NCBI RefSeq assembly: GCF_000717185.1
Contig: NZ_JNYE01000006.1
Span: 1 to 64,000, forward strand
Direction of reading: 5' to 3'
DNA: 64,000 nucleotides
Source: Kitasatospora phosalacinea
Lineage (GTDB): Bacteria > Actinomycetota > Actinomycetes > Streptomycetales > Streptomycetaceae
Numbering within the stretch: position 1 is the first letter of the stretch; each line of letters begins with the position of its first letter. The position numbers were made by a program, and so were the translations under genes. This document shows, one piece after another, positions 38,776-47,745 of the stretch. The notes beneath the pieces were generated by a model that had not been told where the DNA came from, ran no database searches, and saw only the letters and a program-made list of their open reading frames with translations.

Positions 38776-39231
38776 GTGCCATACGAACTGAACGCGCTGA
38801 TCGCAGCCGAGGAACTGATCGCCGTGGTGACGGCCGAGGTCCCGCTCGCGCGCTCCGCACTCCTGCCGCACGGCCTGGCGCTCGTCCCGATGACCGACGA
38901 GCTCCACGACGCGCTCCAACACCCCTCCAACACGCCAGACTTCGGCTTCAAGCGGTTCCCCTCCGGATTCGCCCTGCGCATCGCGGGCTGGTCCAAGGCC
39001 ACCCCCATCGCCTACACCGAGTCCGACGACGAGCACCCCGGCGGACGGCGCGCCGCCCTCTGGTACGACGGCCGGATCGTCCTCGGCCCGCTCACCCCCG
39101 CCGACGGCGCCCCGATCGACCGCGTCCTGCGCACCCTCGGCGCCACCGACGCCACCGCCCCGGCGATCGCCGCCGCCGTCGACGCGCACCGCCGCCGCTC
39201 CACCGGGCCCGCCGGGTCCGCCGAGGACTGA
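38776..39231 (+). CDS. Small conserved protein of unknown function
   Basis: The 151-residue soluble protein (VPYELNALIAAEEL start) has no motif I can name. GGAG precedes the GTG at 38776; an ATG at 38749 is an alternative. A terminator follows, and it is the last clearly chromosomal gene before base composition changes and the integrated element begins. Confidence 0.7.
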   Translation: MPYELNALIAAEELIAVVTAEVPLARSALLPHGLALVPMTDELHDALQHPSNTPDFGFKRFPSGFALRIAGWSKATPIAYTESDDEHPGGRRAALWYDGRIVLGPLTPADGAPIDRVLRTLGATDATAPAIAAAVDAHRRRSTGPAGSAED

Positions 39232-39271
39232 CCGGGCGCCGGGCCGCGCACCGCCCGGGCCCGGACACGCC

Positions 39272-39301
39272 GGAGGGCGCACCGCTCCCGGTGCGCCCTC
39301 C
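39272..39301 (+). terminator. Terminator of the last core gene
   Basis: A perfect 13-bp stem (GGAGGGCGCACCG and complement) with a 4-base loop lies 40 bp after the stop at 39231. Confidence 0.85.
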
Positions 39302-39321
39302 CGCGCGGAACCCGCCGGCCC

Positions 39322-39545
39322 CTGGGCTCAGCGGTAGTTGACGTACTGCACGAGCGCTGCGCTGACCTGCGGTTTTGCGGCGATCATGGCGCTGACCTGG
39401 GAAAACTCTTGTCGCGAGTTTTCACTGATCAGCGCGGTTTTCCGCCCCCATGTGCCCTGGATGTGCCCTTGGTGGCCCGTACCGACACTTCTGAAGGTGG
39501 CGCCGCAGGCGCCTCGGTTGATGCTGTTCCCAAGGCGCACCGGGG
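39322..39545. other. Candidate left attachment region of the element
   Basis: In this gene-free stretch of mixed composition, GCGCTGACCTG occurs twice with a 30-bp period (39359 and 39389), an inverted repeat AAAACTC/GAGTTTT lies at 39402-39422, and ATGTGCCC occurs twice at about 39450 and 39461. A short minus-strand reading frame ends here (...LVQYVNYR, stop near 39328) and might be the displaced 3' end of a target gene. Such clustered short repeats are usual for tyrosine-recombinase att sites. The other end of the element is outside the window, so the core cannot be defined. Confidence 0.4.
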
Positions 39546-39694
39546 GTGACTTATGCGAGGTTCTGGCTGGCCGCCTCCGGCCCGAACTAGGAAGGTGGCT
39601 AGCCCGGAAGATGTCGGTCTGCGCGGCTATTCTGAACGGGCAGCTGGTCGAGCGGGCGAGCTGCGGCGTAGGTCGGTGGCGAGGGGGAGTTCGA

Positions 39695-42600
39695 TTGGGA
39701 CTGCGTCCAACACATCTCGGCTATGCGTATCAAGACCTGCTGACAGCGATCCGCCTCGTCGATGTTGTGCTGGGCCGAGCCACCTCAGTGATCGTCGACA
39801 CGAAGCTGTTCGATGACGACCGATTCGACGATGTGACGTGCGAGTGGCGGACGGGAACCCGCGAGCGGCTTCAGATCAAGCACACGGACCGCGATCGCGA
39901 GTTGGAAGCGAAGAGCTTCACAAATGATCGCCGGGGACTGCGCCTGGACCTGCTCGTCACGGCCGTCGACCAGGATGTCCGTCGGCACCCCGACACCTCC
40001 TACCGGGTCGTGCTGCGCGATACGGAGCCGCACGACCCGACCCTGGCCGCAGTCCTCAAGCCTATGGACGCGAGCATTGACCCGGGGCCCGCAGTGCCTG
40101 GCCTGGGCAGCACTCGCTTCCGCTTCGATGCCAGCGCGCTCCGGGCCGAGAACCCATGGCAATCGATGGTCGCAGACATTGACGATGACGTACTTGGCCG
40201 CGTCTGCGAAGTGCTTGTTGTTGACGTTGGCCTCCCCGGTTGCTCGCTCGACATCCGTGATCCGGGGCCGGCTGAGCGTGTTCTGCTACGCCGACTGGCA
40301 GATGAACTGGGTGCGGGGCGGCCGCCGAACCGTCACCGGACACCGGAGGACGTGGCGCTGGCGCTCATCGAGGCCGCGAAGGCGGCCCGGGGCCTTGATG
40401 GACGAGTGACCGCGCCCAGTCTGATTCCCCGGCTCGATCTGGCGGTTGACTTCGGGGCGGTCCGCGAAGGACACCCGGTCGATCCTGCTGTTGCAGTGGC
40501 GCGACTGCAGGTACTGACGACCCTGGCAAGCGCTGTGGAGGAGGCGGCGGAGCAGGGCGCAACCGTCGTCGTGACCGGTGGTCCGGGCAGCGGTAAGTCG
40601 TGGCTGTGCGAGCAACTTGCCGACCGGCTGCGCGAGGAGTGGATAGTCGCCCGGCACCACTGCTGGCTTGGTGCCGCCGACACTCATCGTGACCGTCGCG
40701 TTCTCAGCGATGTGGTAATCGGAAGTTTGCTTCGGCAACTTGAGGCAATGGCACCGGCGTCCCTCGCTGAGATCCGCCCTCGTTATGCCGCTACCCGGGA
40801 GACACTCGCGGCTGCCGTGTGCGGGATTCGACGAGACATTCCGGACCGTCCAATCGCGCTCATCGTTGATGGGCTGGACCACATCAGCCGCGTCCGTGGA
40901 AGAAATGTTGGGGCGGCATTCCACGGCTCGGTGGACCCTGCCCATCTGCTCATCGAGGAACTCTCCCACCTCGAACTTCCCCCCGGCGCAGTTCTGCTTC
41001 TGGCCAGCCAGCCTGGGGATCATCTTGCTGCGGCCGATAGTCATGGTGTTGTTGCCGTGACCGTTCCGCCGCTCAGTCGGCCTGAGACCTATGACCTGGC
41101 TCGGCGATTCGGTGTTCTGGCCGCAGTGGACTCGCCGGCCGCAAACTCGCGCGTTGACGACCGGGCTCGCGCTGCCGTCGACCTCATCCAGTCTCGATCC
41201 CGGGGCAACGCGCTGTACGCAACCTACCTTTGCCGCCAAGCTCTCGGGCCGGACCCAAGCCTCCACGAAGCGGCGGAACGGCGGGACACGGCGCTCGACC
41301 CACTGGACCGACTCCGTGACGTTCCGGAGTCCGCACATGACCTCGACGAGTACTACGCCTACCTGCTCGCTGGGCTCACTCCTGAGCAGCGCCAAGCGGT
41401 CAGTTTGCTTGCCGTTTGTGACTTCGCGGTCACCGCTGACGAGCTCCAGGAGATCTTTCCGCTCATCGCACCAACACTCACGGCCGCGCTCGCTGCCGTC
41501 GCCCCGATCGTCGCGCAGCAGCCGGGGATCGGTGGCTTGAAGATCCACCATGAGAGCTTCAGCCGATTCGCGCGCCGTGAAGCCGGCAGTGAGAGGTGGC
41601 TCACGCTGGTTCGGACGGCGGCTGCGGAGTGGCTCGCAAAGCGCGGATTCTTCACCGACACCCGCGCGTTCCGCCACCTCCCCGAACTGCTTGCCGACCT
41701 GGACCGCCATGACGACCTCGTCGCTCTGGTCGGGCCTGACTTCCTCTGCCGTGCGATCGCAGGACTCCAACCCCCCGCTGCGATCGCCCACACGCTGGCC
41801 TTCATTGCTCGGCGTAGTGCCGCCAGCGGGGACTGGCCGGTACTTGTTCGCTGTGTTGAGCTGCGCCGCGCCTTCGACACCTATGAGAACGAGAACCTCT
41901 CCGGAAGTCTCGTCGCCCACGCAGACGTGCTCATTGCCCTCCTCGGGGCAGATGTCGTCGCTGCCAGCCTCCTGTACGACGGTGGCCCCACTGTAAGCGC
42001 GCGGTGGGGACTGCAGCTCTGCGCTGCAGTTGACCAGGCAGGTGCCGCAGCACCATGGGAGGCATACCTGGCGGCGTGGGAGGACAGCCGCAGCTCCGAC
42101 AACGTCCACTACGGCGCCGACAGCGACAACGACGTGTTCCTCGCCGAGCTTCGAGGGCAACTGCGGCTGCCTCGTCGACGTGACCGCGGGCGTGAGCAAG
42201 GCGCCGCTGACGAGGACATTTCCGCTACCGCTGAACGCGTCGCCGTATTCCTCGACCAGGACGACCTACCCGAGCTCCCGCGCGTTCTGGATGTCCTGCT
42301 CGACTGCCTGGGACCAAGCTCGGTCCTTGCCAGCGTGCCGCTTATCGAGCGCCCGGCTACGCGTGCAGCGGTTTTGCTCCGTCTCGCCGACGTGGCGGCT
42401 AGCGCCGGGCAGGGACTGCCATCGCCCCGCACCCTGGCTGTCGCGGCCTGGGCGAGTTTCGATGCCGAGGACCCGCGGCGCTTTCTGCGGCACGGCATAT
42501 CCATCACAGAGATCGCTGACGACATTCTCGGCGCAGACATCGGCGGCTGCCTGCGCGCCGCGACCGAGGAAGCGCTGCGCTATTCCACTCCTGGCTGGTC

Positions 42601-44980
42601 CGGGGCGGTTCGCCGATGGCTGACTCTTCTCGCGGTTGCCCAGCAGTGTGACCCACATGCCCCGCACCGTTTGCTTCCGCTGTTGGACGGCCCTGGATTC
42701 TTCCGTGCGTGGCTGAGGTTTGCCGTTGCCGTCGTTGGGCTGGGCCGGGAAGTAGACGAAGCGACGCTCACGCCGCAGGACGCGTCCGCTGCAGTCCGTG
42801 TTGCGCTCGATCACCTCGCCCAGTCAGCTCAACCGTTTACGGGGAAGCCCCGTGCTTGCGACCTCTGGGGCATCCATGCCGACGTGCATGGAGTGGTTCA
42901 CGACGCCGTCGCACTACTCATCGATGCTGACCTCGAACCCGCGCTCGCCTCGCTCACCAGGATCAGCGATGGCACCACTACCTCACTGGCGGGCATGGGA
43001 GGGTCCGGTCCGCTTGTCACCACTGATCTGCTTGCGATACTCAGCCGTGCTGTTGACCACACCCGTGCCACCGTCGTCCACCAGCTCATGGGTCAACTGC
43101 GCGACGAGCACGAGAGCCGGCGCACTCTCTACCCAGAGAGCGCGGATTTCGAGCTGGCGATGGCCCGGGTCAGCCTCATTGCCGGGGACGCTGCAGAAGC
43201 TCGTGAATGCTGGGAACGGGCTGCCCACTACATGGCCGCATATGGTAGCCACAAGGACATCACCATCCACGAACTGCTCGGCCCGCTGCCTAACCTCGTG
43301 GCACTCGATCCTACTGAGGCGCGGACCAGGCTCGCGGAAGCCCAGCCGCTGACCTATCTCGTAGCCCATCACACAGACGGGCGCAGCACTTCCAGCACCC
43401 CACATGACTGGTGGCGACTCCTCGCTGACATCGACCCCTATGCCGCCGCGACCCTGGCTGCAGAGGTGCTGCTCACCGAGCCTGGACTCCCGGATGCACT
43501 CGCCGAGGCCGCGCACCATCGGCTCCTCGACAGTCAAGCCACCACAGCTGATCCCGTCATCCTGGCGGCGTTGAGGGTCACAGCCGGGTCCGGAGAACGT
43601 GATCTTGATCGAGATACTGCGCTGCTCGGCCGACTCGCCGAGTTGCCATCGGACGATCAGGCACGCGTTGCTGGCCTTCTGTCTATCCTTGCGAACGCGA
43701 TCACGGCCACGTACGACGATCAGTTCCTCACCTATGCCTCGGAGGAGGCTGGCTCTGATTCGGCTGGCGCGCTCCGCCAGGCCGCACACCTTCTCGCCGG
43801 TGACGGTGCACCCCCTCTTGCCGCCAGGCCTGGCAACGATGGACGGCCAAGGCGTGATAGGCGCACCTTGGACACTGCTGATCTCTTGGATTCCTTGCAA
43901 CGCCCGATGCTGCCGCCAGGGGCTGCAGGCGCGATTGCCGCCGTCCGTGACTACGGTGATAAGTCGCACAAGGCCGATGAGGCTGCGCCCAGATGGTCAA
44001 TCGATGCGCTGATTGATGCGGTTGGATGGCGGCTCATGGAGGTTGCTGCCGAGAGCGGCGCCGATTCGGCTGCCCAACTACTGCAGCGTGTCGCTGACGA
44101 ACCGGACCTCTTCAGTAGTGGCGAGCTCCTGACGGGCCTCGCAGACGGGCTTGAGTTGCGTTGTGGCGGAGAACCTGGAGTTCCTGAGCGCTTGGCCGCA
44201 ATTGCGCTCACTCTCGCCTTCGCCAAGATTCGAGGCGGCGGGGGCTACCTCAACTTCGCCGGACGCGACCGGCTGGACCTCTGGCAGCGCGCCCACGCTC
44301 TGGATGCGGTTGCCGCGGCTGATTGTCTTGCCGACCAGGTCGCCGAAACCGTCGCTGGCACACGGTACGGCACGATAGGCGTCACTCAGGCCGTCGTAGC
44401 TGCGTTCGCCGCCCAGCCCCCGAGGACATCACCGCCTTCTGCTGACAGTGTGCTCGTTCCGAACGATCACGCGTTCGTCTGCTGGGATGAGGCGTTCTCT
44501 GTCATCGCGCACCGGCTTCCGGGCAAAATCGATCTCGGAGCTGGCGTATACCAGCCGCCGCAGAAACCGACCGAGCAGCACGACATCGACGCAGCTCTGA
44601 GCCGTCTCAGCCTCGCTACGTTTGCCACACCTGAGCGCCCAGACCGACGCCGCGGACTACTGGCTGCTAGCGTGTTGCTGACCGCCCGTCCGACTGCGGC
44701 ACAGGCCGCCATCGCTCGCGTCCTTGCTGCCGACATCGGTGCTGGCCCGCTCGGCTGGCTGCTTACTGTGTTGCACGATGGCCTGCCAGAGAGCGAGCTA
44801 GACACTGACCTCGTCGGTCAGGTTACGGCCCTCGCGCGCAGCACCATGCTTTCCGTCCGAGCGGAGGCCGCCCGTGTTCTAGCTGCTGCGGGCTGCCCAG
44901 TGCCCGATCCGCCCGCGACGCCCGCGCACCCGTTCCTGATTCACGCCCTCGCCGCCGACGGGGATGAGAAGAGGCCATGA
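39695..44980 (+). CDS. Large STAND/NACHT-type ATPase with N-terminal DUF4297/Cap4-like nuclease domain
   Basis: The product has 1761 residues. Residues 9-65 (GYAYQD..., FDDV, QIKH at 60-63) match the PD-(D/E)xK-like dsDNA nuclease domain of the DUF4297/Cap4 type, with Asp46, Gln60 and Lys62 as likely active-site residues. A P-loop follows (GGPGSGKS, 295-302) with Walker B ALIVDGLDHIS (388-398), a STAND-type Asp-rich box. From about residue 620 to the end come helical repeats of a sensor. This architecture is that of Avs-like antiphage proteins, which detect a phage protein, oligomerise and cut DNA. TTG at 39695 is the start: GAGGGGGAG lies five bases before it. GC content is lower than in the flanks. 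It is coupled to the next gene by ATGA. Confidence 0.82.
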   Translation: MGLRPTHLGYAYQDLLTAIRLVDVVLGRATSVIVDTKLFDDDRFDDVTCEWRTGTRERLQIKHTDRDRELEAKSFTNDRRGLRLDLLVTAVDQDVRRHPDTSYRVVLRDTEPHDPTLAAVLKPMDASIDPGPAVPGLGSTRFRFDASALRAENPWQSMVADIDDDVLGRVCEVLVVDVGLPGCSLDIRDPGPAERVLLRRLADELGAGRPPNRHRTPEDVALALIEAAKAARGLDGRVTAPSLIPRLDLAVDFGAVREGHPVDPAVAVARLQVLTTLASAVEEAAEQGATVVVTGGPGSGKSWLCEQLADRLREEWIVARHHCWLGAADTHRDRRVLSDVVIGSLLRQLEAMAPASLAEIRPRYAATRETLAAAVCGIRRDIPDRPIALIVDGLDHISRVRGRNVGAAFHGSVDPAHLLIEELSHLELPPGAVLLLASQPGDHLAAADSHGVVAVTVPPLSRPETYDLARRFGVLAAVDSPAANSRVDDRARAAVDLIQSRSRGNALYATYLCRQALGPDPSLHEAAERRDTALDPLDRLRDVPESAHDLDEYYAYLLAGLTPEQRQAVSLLAVCDFAVTADELQEIFPLIAPTLTAALAAVAPIVAQQPGIGGLKIHHESFSRFARREAGSERWLTLVRTAAAEWLAKRGFFTDTRAFRHLPELLADLDRHDDLVALVGPDFLCRAIAGLQPPAAIAHTLAFIARRSAASGDWPVLVRCVELRRAFDTYENENLSGSLVAHADVLIALLGADVVAASLLYDGGPTVSARWGLQLCAAVDQAGAAAPWEAYLAAWEDSRSSDNVHYGADSDNDVFLAELRGQLRLPRRRDRGREQGAADEDISATAERVAVFLDQDDLPELPRVLDVLLDCLGPSSVLASVPLIERPATRAAVLLRLADVAASAGQGLPSPRTLAVAAWASFDAEDPRRFLRHGISITEIADDILGADIGGCLRAATEEALRYSTPGWSGAVRRWLTLLAVAQQCDPHAPHRLLPLLDGPGFFRAWLRFAVAVVGLGREVDEATLTPQDASAAVRVALDHLAQSAQPFTGKPRACDLWGIHADVHGVVHDAVALLIDADLEPALASLTRISDGTTTSLAGMGGSGPLVTTDLLAILSRAVDHTRATVVHQLMGQLRDEHESRRTLYPESADFELAMARVSLIAGDAAEARECWERAAHYMAAYGSHKDITIHELLGPLPNLVALDPTEARTRLAEAQPLTYLVAHHTDGRSTSSTPHDWWRLLADIDPYAAATLAAEVLLTEPGLPDALAEAAHHRLLDSQATTADPVILAALRVTAGSGERDLDRDTALLGRLAELPSDDQARVAGLLSILANAITATYDDQFLTYASEEAGSDSAGALRQAAHLLAGDGAPPLAARPGNDGRPRRDRRTLDTADLLDSLQRPMLPPGAAGAIAAVRDYGDKSHKADEAAPRWSIDALIDAVGWRLMEVAAESGADSAAQLLQRVADEPDLFSSGELLTGLADGLELRCGGEPGVPERLAAIALTLAFAKIRGGGGYLNFAGRDRLDLWQRAHALDAVAAADCLADQVAETVAGTRYGTIGVTQAVVAAFAAQPPRTSPPSADSVLVPNDHAFVCWDEAFSVIAHRLPGKIDLGAGVYQPPQKPTEQHDIDAALSRLSLATFATPERPDRRRGLLAASVLLTARPTAAQAAIARVLAADIGAGPLGWLLTVLHDGLPESELDTDLVGQVTALARSTMLSVRAEAARVLAAAGCPVPDPPATPAHPFLIHALAADGDEKRP

Positions 44981-46146
44981 GCTCAGACAATCGCGCGTTC
45001 GCTGTAGCGATCGTTGATGAGTACCTCGAGTCACGGCTAGACCAGATCGACGAGATACCCGGACTGCGCGAGGCGGTGATCGACCTCGTGGCCGCCGCGT
45101 TCTCAGGTGATTCGGAACAGCTCATGCGCGATCAACTCAGGCTCTTGAACAGGCCCGGGAGCAGAGACTTCCCCGATGCGTACCTGGCAGACGAGGCAGC
45201 GACAGAAGACGCACTCCAGCATGCTGCCGCCGGCCTGCGTGTGGCTCTTGCGCAGACCGGAAGACTAGTCGAAGCACGTCGCTTCGAACGCATGATCGAC
45301 AATCGGCTGCGCGACGACCCTCGACTCGCCGTTCGCGCTGAACGTGCCCGGGTGCCTAGGCCACTGACTCGTCCGGTTCCGCTTGCGTGGTCGATCGAGC
45401 CCGCGCCGTGGTTCAAGGACAGCGGCGGGGAGGAAGGGTCCTGGCCCCCGCGCGGTGCTGAGGAGGTGGAGGTGCTGAGGTGTCTGCCGGGTGGGATATC
45501 GGCTCTGGCTCAAGTTGACGGTGGCCCTTACGCGGGGTGGACGCAGATCGGGATGATTGAGCGGCACCGAACGCCCGCACGACGCTATCCGCGGCAGCCC
45601 GCTCGCCAAGTCCTGGTTGCAGTAGGGCTGGAGGCAACTTCGGGCGACCCGCCGCCCCGGTCGTTTCCGTTCACGCGAGCTCCGTGGCAGGTGTGGACTG
45701 CGCCATGGCAGCAGTTGGACCCGATGGCAGACCCCGCCGAGGTTGTGGAGTACGTTTCAACCGGGAACTGGCCGGTGGCTGCGCTCACCGACGGCGGCCA
45801 TACCGATCCAGATCACCCGCGTACCGGCCTTGGGGCTCCGCCGTATGTGCTCGCGCCAACCCTGGCGGCGGTCGCGGTACTTGGACTTGAGCCGACAAGC
45901 GGCATTTGCGGCTTCAGCCTCAGCGACAAGGACGGACCGGCGATCGTCGGCCGCCAGTGGCACGGACATCTCGTCCACGATGGCAACTATCAGCCGCTGA
46001 AGCCGGCTGTCGAAGGCGCCGATCTCTTGATCCGCCCCGACCTGTTCGGCCGACTGCGTGACGCTATCGGTGTTACGCGCATCCGCACTGGCATCTCGGT
46101 TAGCTATCGGAGCGGGGGCGATGCCGTCGCGGATGAAGACGATTGA
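44977..46146 (+). CDS. Unrecognised 389-residue partner of the STAND nuclease
   Basis: I recognise no domain. The N-terminal 110 residues are helical (EYLESRLDQIDEIPGLREAV) and rich in charged residues. The middle (PPRGAEEVEVLRCLPGGISALAQVDG) and the C-terminal half (GICGFSLSDKDGPAIVGRQWHG) look like mixed alpha/beta sequence with many Trp. No membrane segment or signal is evident. The ATG overlaps the stop of the STAND gene by ATGA, and GAGAAGAGG lies upstream, so the two are made together. It may be an accessory, inhibitor or second effector. Confidence 0.75.
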   Translation: MSSDNRAFAVAIVDEYLESRLDQIDEIPGLREAVIDLVAAAFSGDSEQLMRDQLRLLNRPGSRDFPDAYLADEAATEDALQHAAAGLRVALAQTGRLVEARRFERMIDNRLRDDPRLAVRAERARVPRPLTRPVPLAWSIEPAPWFKDSGGEEGSWPPRGAEEVEVLRCLPGGISALAQVDGGPYAGWTQIGMIERHRTPARRYPRQPARQVLVAVGLEATSGDPPPRSFPFTRAPWQVWTAPWQQLDPMADPAEVVEYVSTGNWPVAALTDGGHTDPDHPRTGLGAPPYVLAPTLAAVAVLGLEPTSGICGFSLSDKDGPAIVGRQWHGHLVHDGNYQPLKPAVEGADLLIRPDLFGRLRDAIGVTRIRTGISVSYRSGGDAVADEDD

Positions 46147-46224
46147 CGGGTCGGCTCTCCTGGATCGACACCCTGCTGGCGGTCGGCACGCCGGAGGAGC
46201 GATGCTGAGTGCTGCCCCGTGGAC

Positions 46225-46377
46225 CTACGAGCGGGTCGCCCCGTGCTCCAGGTAGACGGTCTCGGACTGCGTCCTGGCGGTGTAGGCGGCGTGGACGCGG
46301 TCGTCCTCGTCGATGAAGAGCACCCCGGCGGCGGTGCGGGGCTGGGCTACGACCTCGTGGGGCTGGGAGTCGCTCAT
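46225..46377 (-). pseudogene. Truncated Nudix-hydrolase-like N-terminus
   Basis: Fifty codons from ATG 46377 read MSDSQPHEVV, then RTAAGVLFIDEDDRV, which resembles the first strand of actinomycete Nudix hydrolases. The similarity stops there, and the Nudix box is missing; the last 20 codons are unrelated. It lies outside the terminator of the neighbouring operon and looks like a remnant left by recombination at the junction of the two cargo blocks. Confidence 0.45.
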
Positions 46378-46440
46378 GGTGACGACTGTAGCCAGCGGAC
46401 CGAGGTGGTCGCCGTGTGCCGACGGTTTCTCGGCGGGCAT

Positions 46441-46486
46441 GGCTGGGTGGGCTCGTCGAGAAACCCCTCGACGAGCCCACCCAGCC
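46441..46486 (-). terminator. Terminator of the minus-strand nucleotide-modification operon
   Basis: A perfect 20-bp stem (GGCTGGGTGGGCTCGTCGAG and complement) with loop AAACCC lies just after the Nudix gene stop on the minus strand, closing the operon that begins at 53939. Confidence 0.85.
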
Positions 46487-46492
46487 GTGTCG

Positions 46493-46969
46493 TCACGCCG
46501 CTGTCGGCACCCAGCCGTAGCGCGAGAATGCGGGACCGCCGGCGCGGTAGGCGGTGAGCGCCTGGGCGGCCGTGGGGAAGGCCGGTTCGGGGAGGTGGCC
46601 GGCGGGAACCCAGCGGGCGGCGAGGTGTTTGTCGGGTTCGGTGTTGGTGAGTTCGCCGGTCCACTTGTCGGTGGCGAAGACGAAGAGGACGAACTGACCG
46701 GCCTGGTCCCAGCCCTGTTCGACGTGGATGACGTGGACGAGTTCGAGGTCCGCCGGGTCGACGAGCAGGCCGGTCTCCTCCTTGAGTTCGCGGGCGGCGG
46801 CCTCGTCGAGGGCTTCGCCCGGCTCGGCCTTGCCGCCGGGGACGGTCCAGGCGGGGTGTGGGGACCAGTTGCGGGCGGCGTAGTGCACGGCGGCGATCGT
46901 GTCGGTGCTCTTGTCGTGGACGATCACGCAGACCGAGTTCCGGCTGTTCATCACGCTGTTGTGCGTCAC
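46493..46969 (-). CDS. Nudix hydrolase
   Basis: The 158-residue protein has a full Nudix box, GGKAEPGE, then a seven-residue spacer, then RELKEETGLL, and the conserved preceding TVPGG. Nudix enzymes hydrolyse nucleoside diphosphates linked to another group, e.g. modified (d)NTPs or NDP-sugars. The GTG at 46969 overlaps the stop of the phosphotransferase gene (GTGA), which sets the start; a longer reading frame upstream is not supported. It is the last gene of the operon and may trim or sanitise a modified nucleotide. Confidence 0.9.
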   Translation of the reverse strand: MTHNSVMNSRNSVCVIVHDKSTDTIAAVHYAARNWSPHPAWTVPGGKAEPGEALDEAAARELKEETGLLVDPADLELVHVIHVEQGWDQAGQFVLFVFATDKWTGELTNTEPDKHLAARWVPAGHLPEPAFPTAAQALTAYRAGGPAFSRYGWVPTAA

Positions 46970-47745
46970 GGTGCGGACTCCTTGTCGAGGTGCCGGAGGA
47001 CGTCGGTGGTCCAGGACGGCCTGGTGGTGTGCCAGCTGAACTGGTAACCGTTGGTGCCGAGGTAGGGCGTGGTGAGGATGTGGTGGAACTCGCACCATGC
47101 GGCGAACTCGCGCCAGGAGCATCCGGGCAGGCCGCGTCGGCGGGGGTGGTGGTTGTAGGTGTCCACGGCCTGGCGGATGGTGTCCTCGGGCAGCGGGCCG
47201 GTGGTCATGGCGGTGCTGACGACAAGCTTGGCGAGGTCGTAGCCGAATGGCGCGAGGGTGAGGGAGTCGAAGTCGATGACGGCCACATCGGCGTCGGCGA
47301 TGAGGAAGTTGCGCGGGTTGGCGTCCTTGTAGAAGGCGGCCGGCATGGTTGCGGCCTGCTTCAGCCAGTCGTCGGCGGCCTCGGGCGTCAGGGCCGGCTT
47401 CGGCACGGTGCCGGAGGCCAGGAGTCGGTGGAGGCGTTCGCGGCGGCCGTCGGCGAAGCCAGTGATGGTGATGGTGTCGTGGGTGTGCGGCGTGTCGAGG
47501 CGGGCTGCGTGCAGCTCGCGGGTGTGAGCGGCGGTGTGCTGGTGTCCGAGGAGGTTGGCCAGGGCCACCAGGTCGTCGGGACCGCCGTGTCGTCCTTCGA
47601 GGTGTTCGAAGTCGATCTCAGTGGGGCGGACTTGGACGATCCGGGGGATGAGCACGTCGGGGTTGGCACGGGCGATCCACCGGTAGTGGGCCAGGGATTG
47701 CTGCTGGGCCTGGGCGCTCATGTACGTCTTGGTGAAGGTTTTCAT
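46966..47745 (-). CDS. Phosphotransferase, APH superfamily
   Basis: The 259-residue kinase-fold protein has the catalytic loop FYKDANPRNFLI (Asp and Asn of the APH motif; the usual His is a Lys/Tyr position) and VIDFDSLTLAPFGYDLAK as metal-binding DFD. It is coupled at both ends (ATGA to the methyltransferase gene, GTGA to the Nudix gene). It may phosphorylate an intermediate or the finished product, as self-resistance or as a biosynthetic step. Confidence 0.85.
   Translation of the reverse strand: MKTFTKTYMSAQAQQQSLAHYRWIARANPDVLIPRIVQVRPTEIDFEHLEGRHGGPDDLVALANLLGHQHTAAHTRELHAARLDTPHTHDTITITGFADGRRERLHRLLASGTVPKPALTPEAADDWLKQAATMPAAFYKDANPRNFLIADADVAVIDFDSLTLAPFGYDLAKLVVSTAMTTGPLPEDTIRQAVDTYNHHPRRRGLPGCSWREFAAWCEFHHILTTPYLGTNGYQFSWHTTRPSWTTDVLRHLDKESAP

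Noticed and set aside
39301..39400. tRNA gene as integration target
   Set aside because: I could not fold a cloverleaf from this sequence, and no tRNA hallmark (GGTTCGAATCC) is present.
39338..39694. Upstream extension of the STAND gene to ATG 39338
   Set aside because: The extra residues are read through a repeat-rich att-like region, no RBS precedes it, and a good RBS precedes TTG 39695.
40286..42199. 637-codon minus-strand frame inside the STAND gene
   Set aside because: Complement of the STAND coding region; the plus-strand motifs decide.
46966..47745. Aminoglycoside resistance gene
   Set aside because: The APH fold is shared by many small-molecule kinases; no specific subfamily can be assigned.
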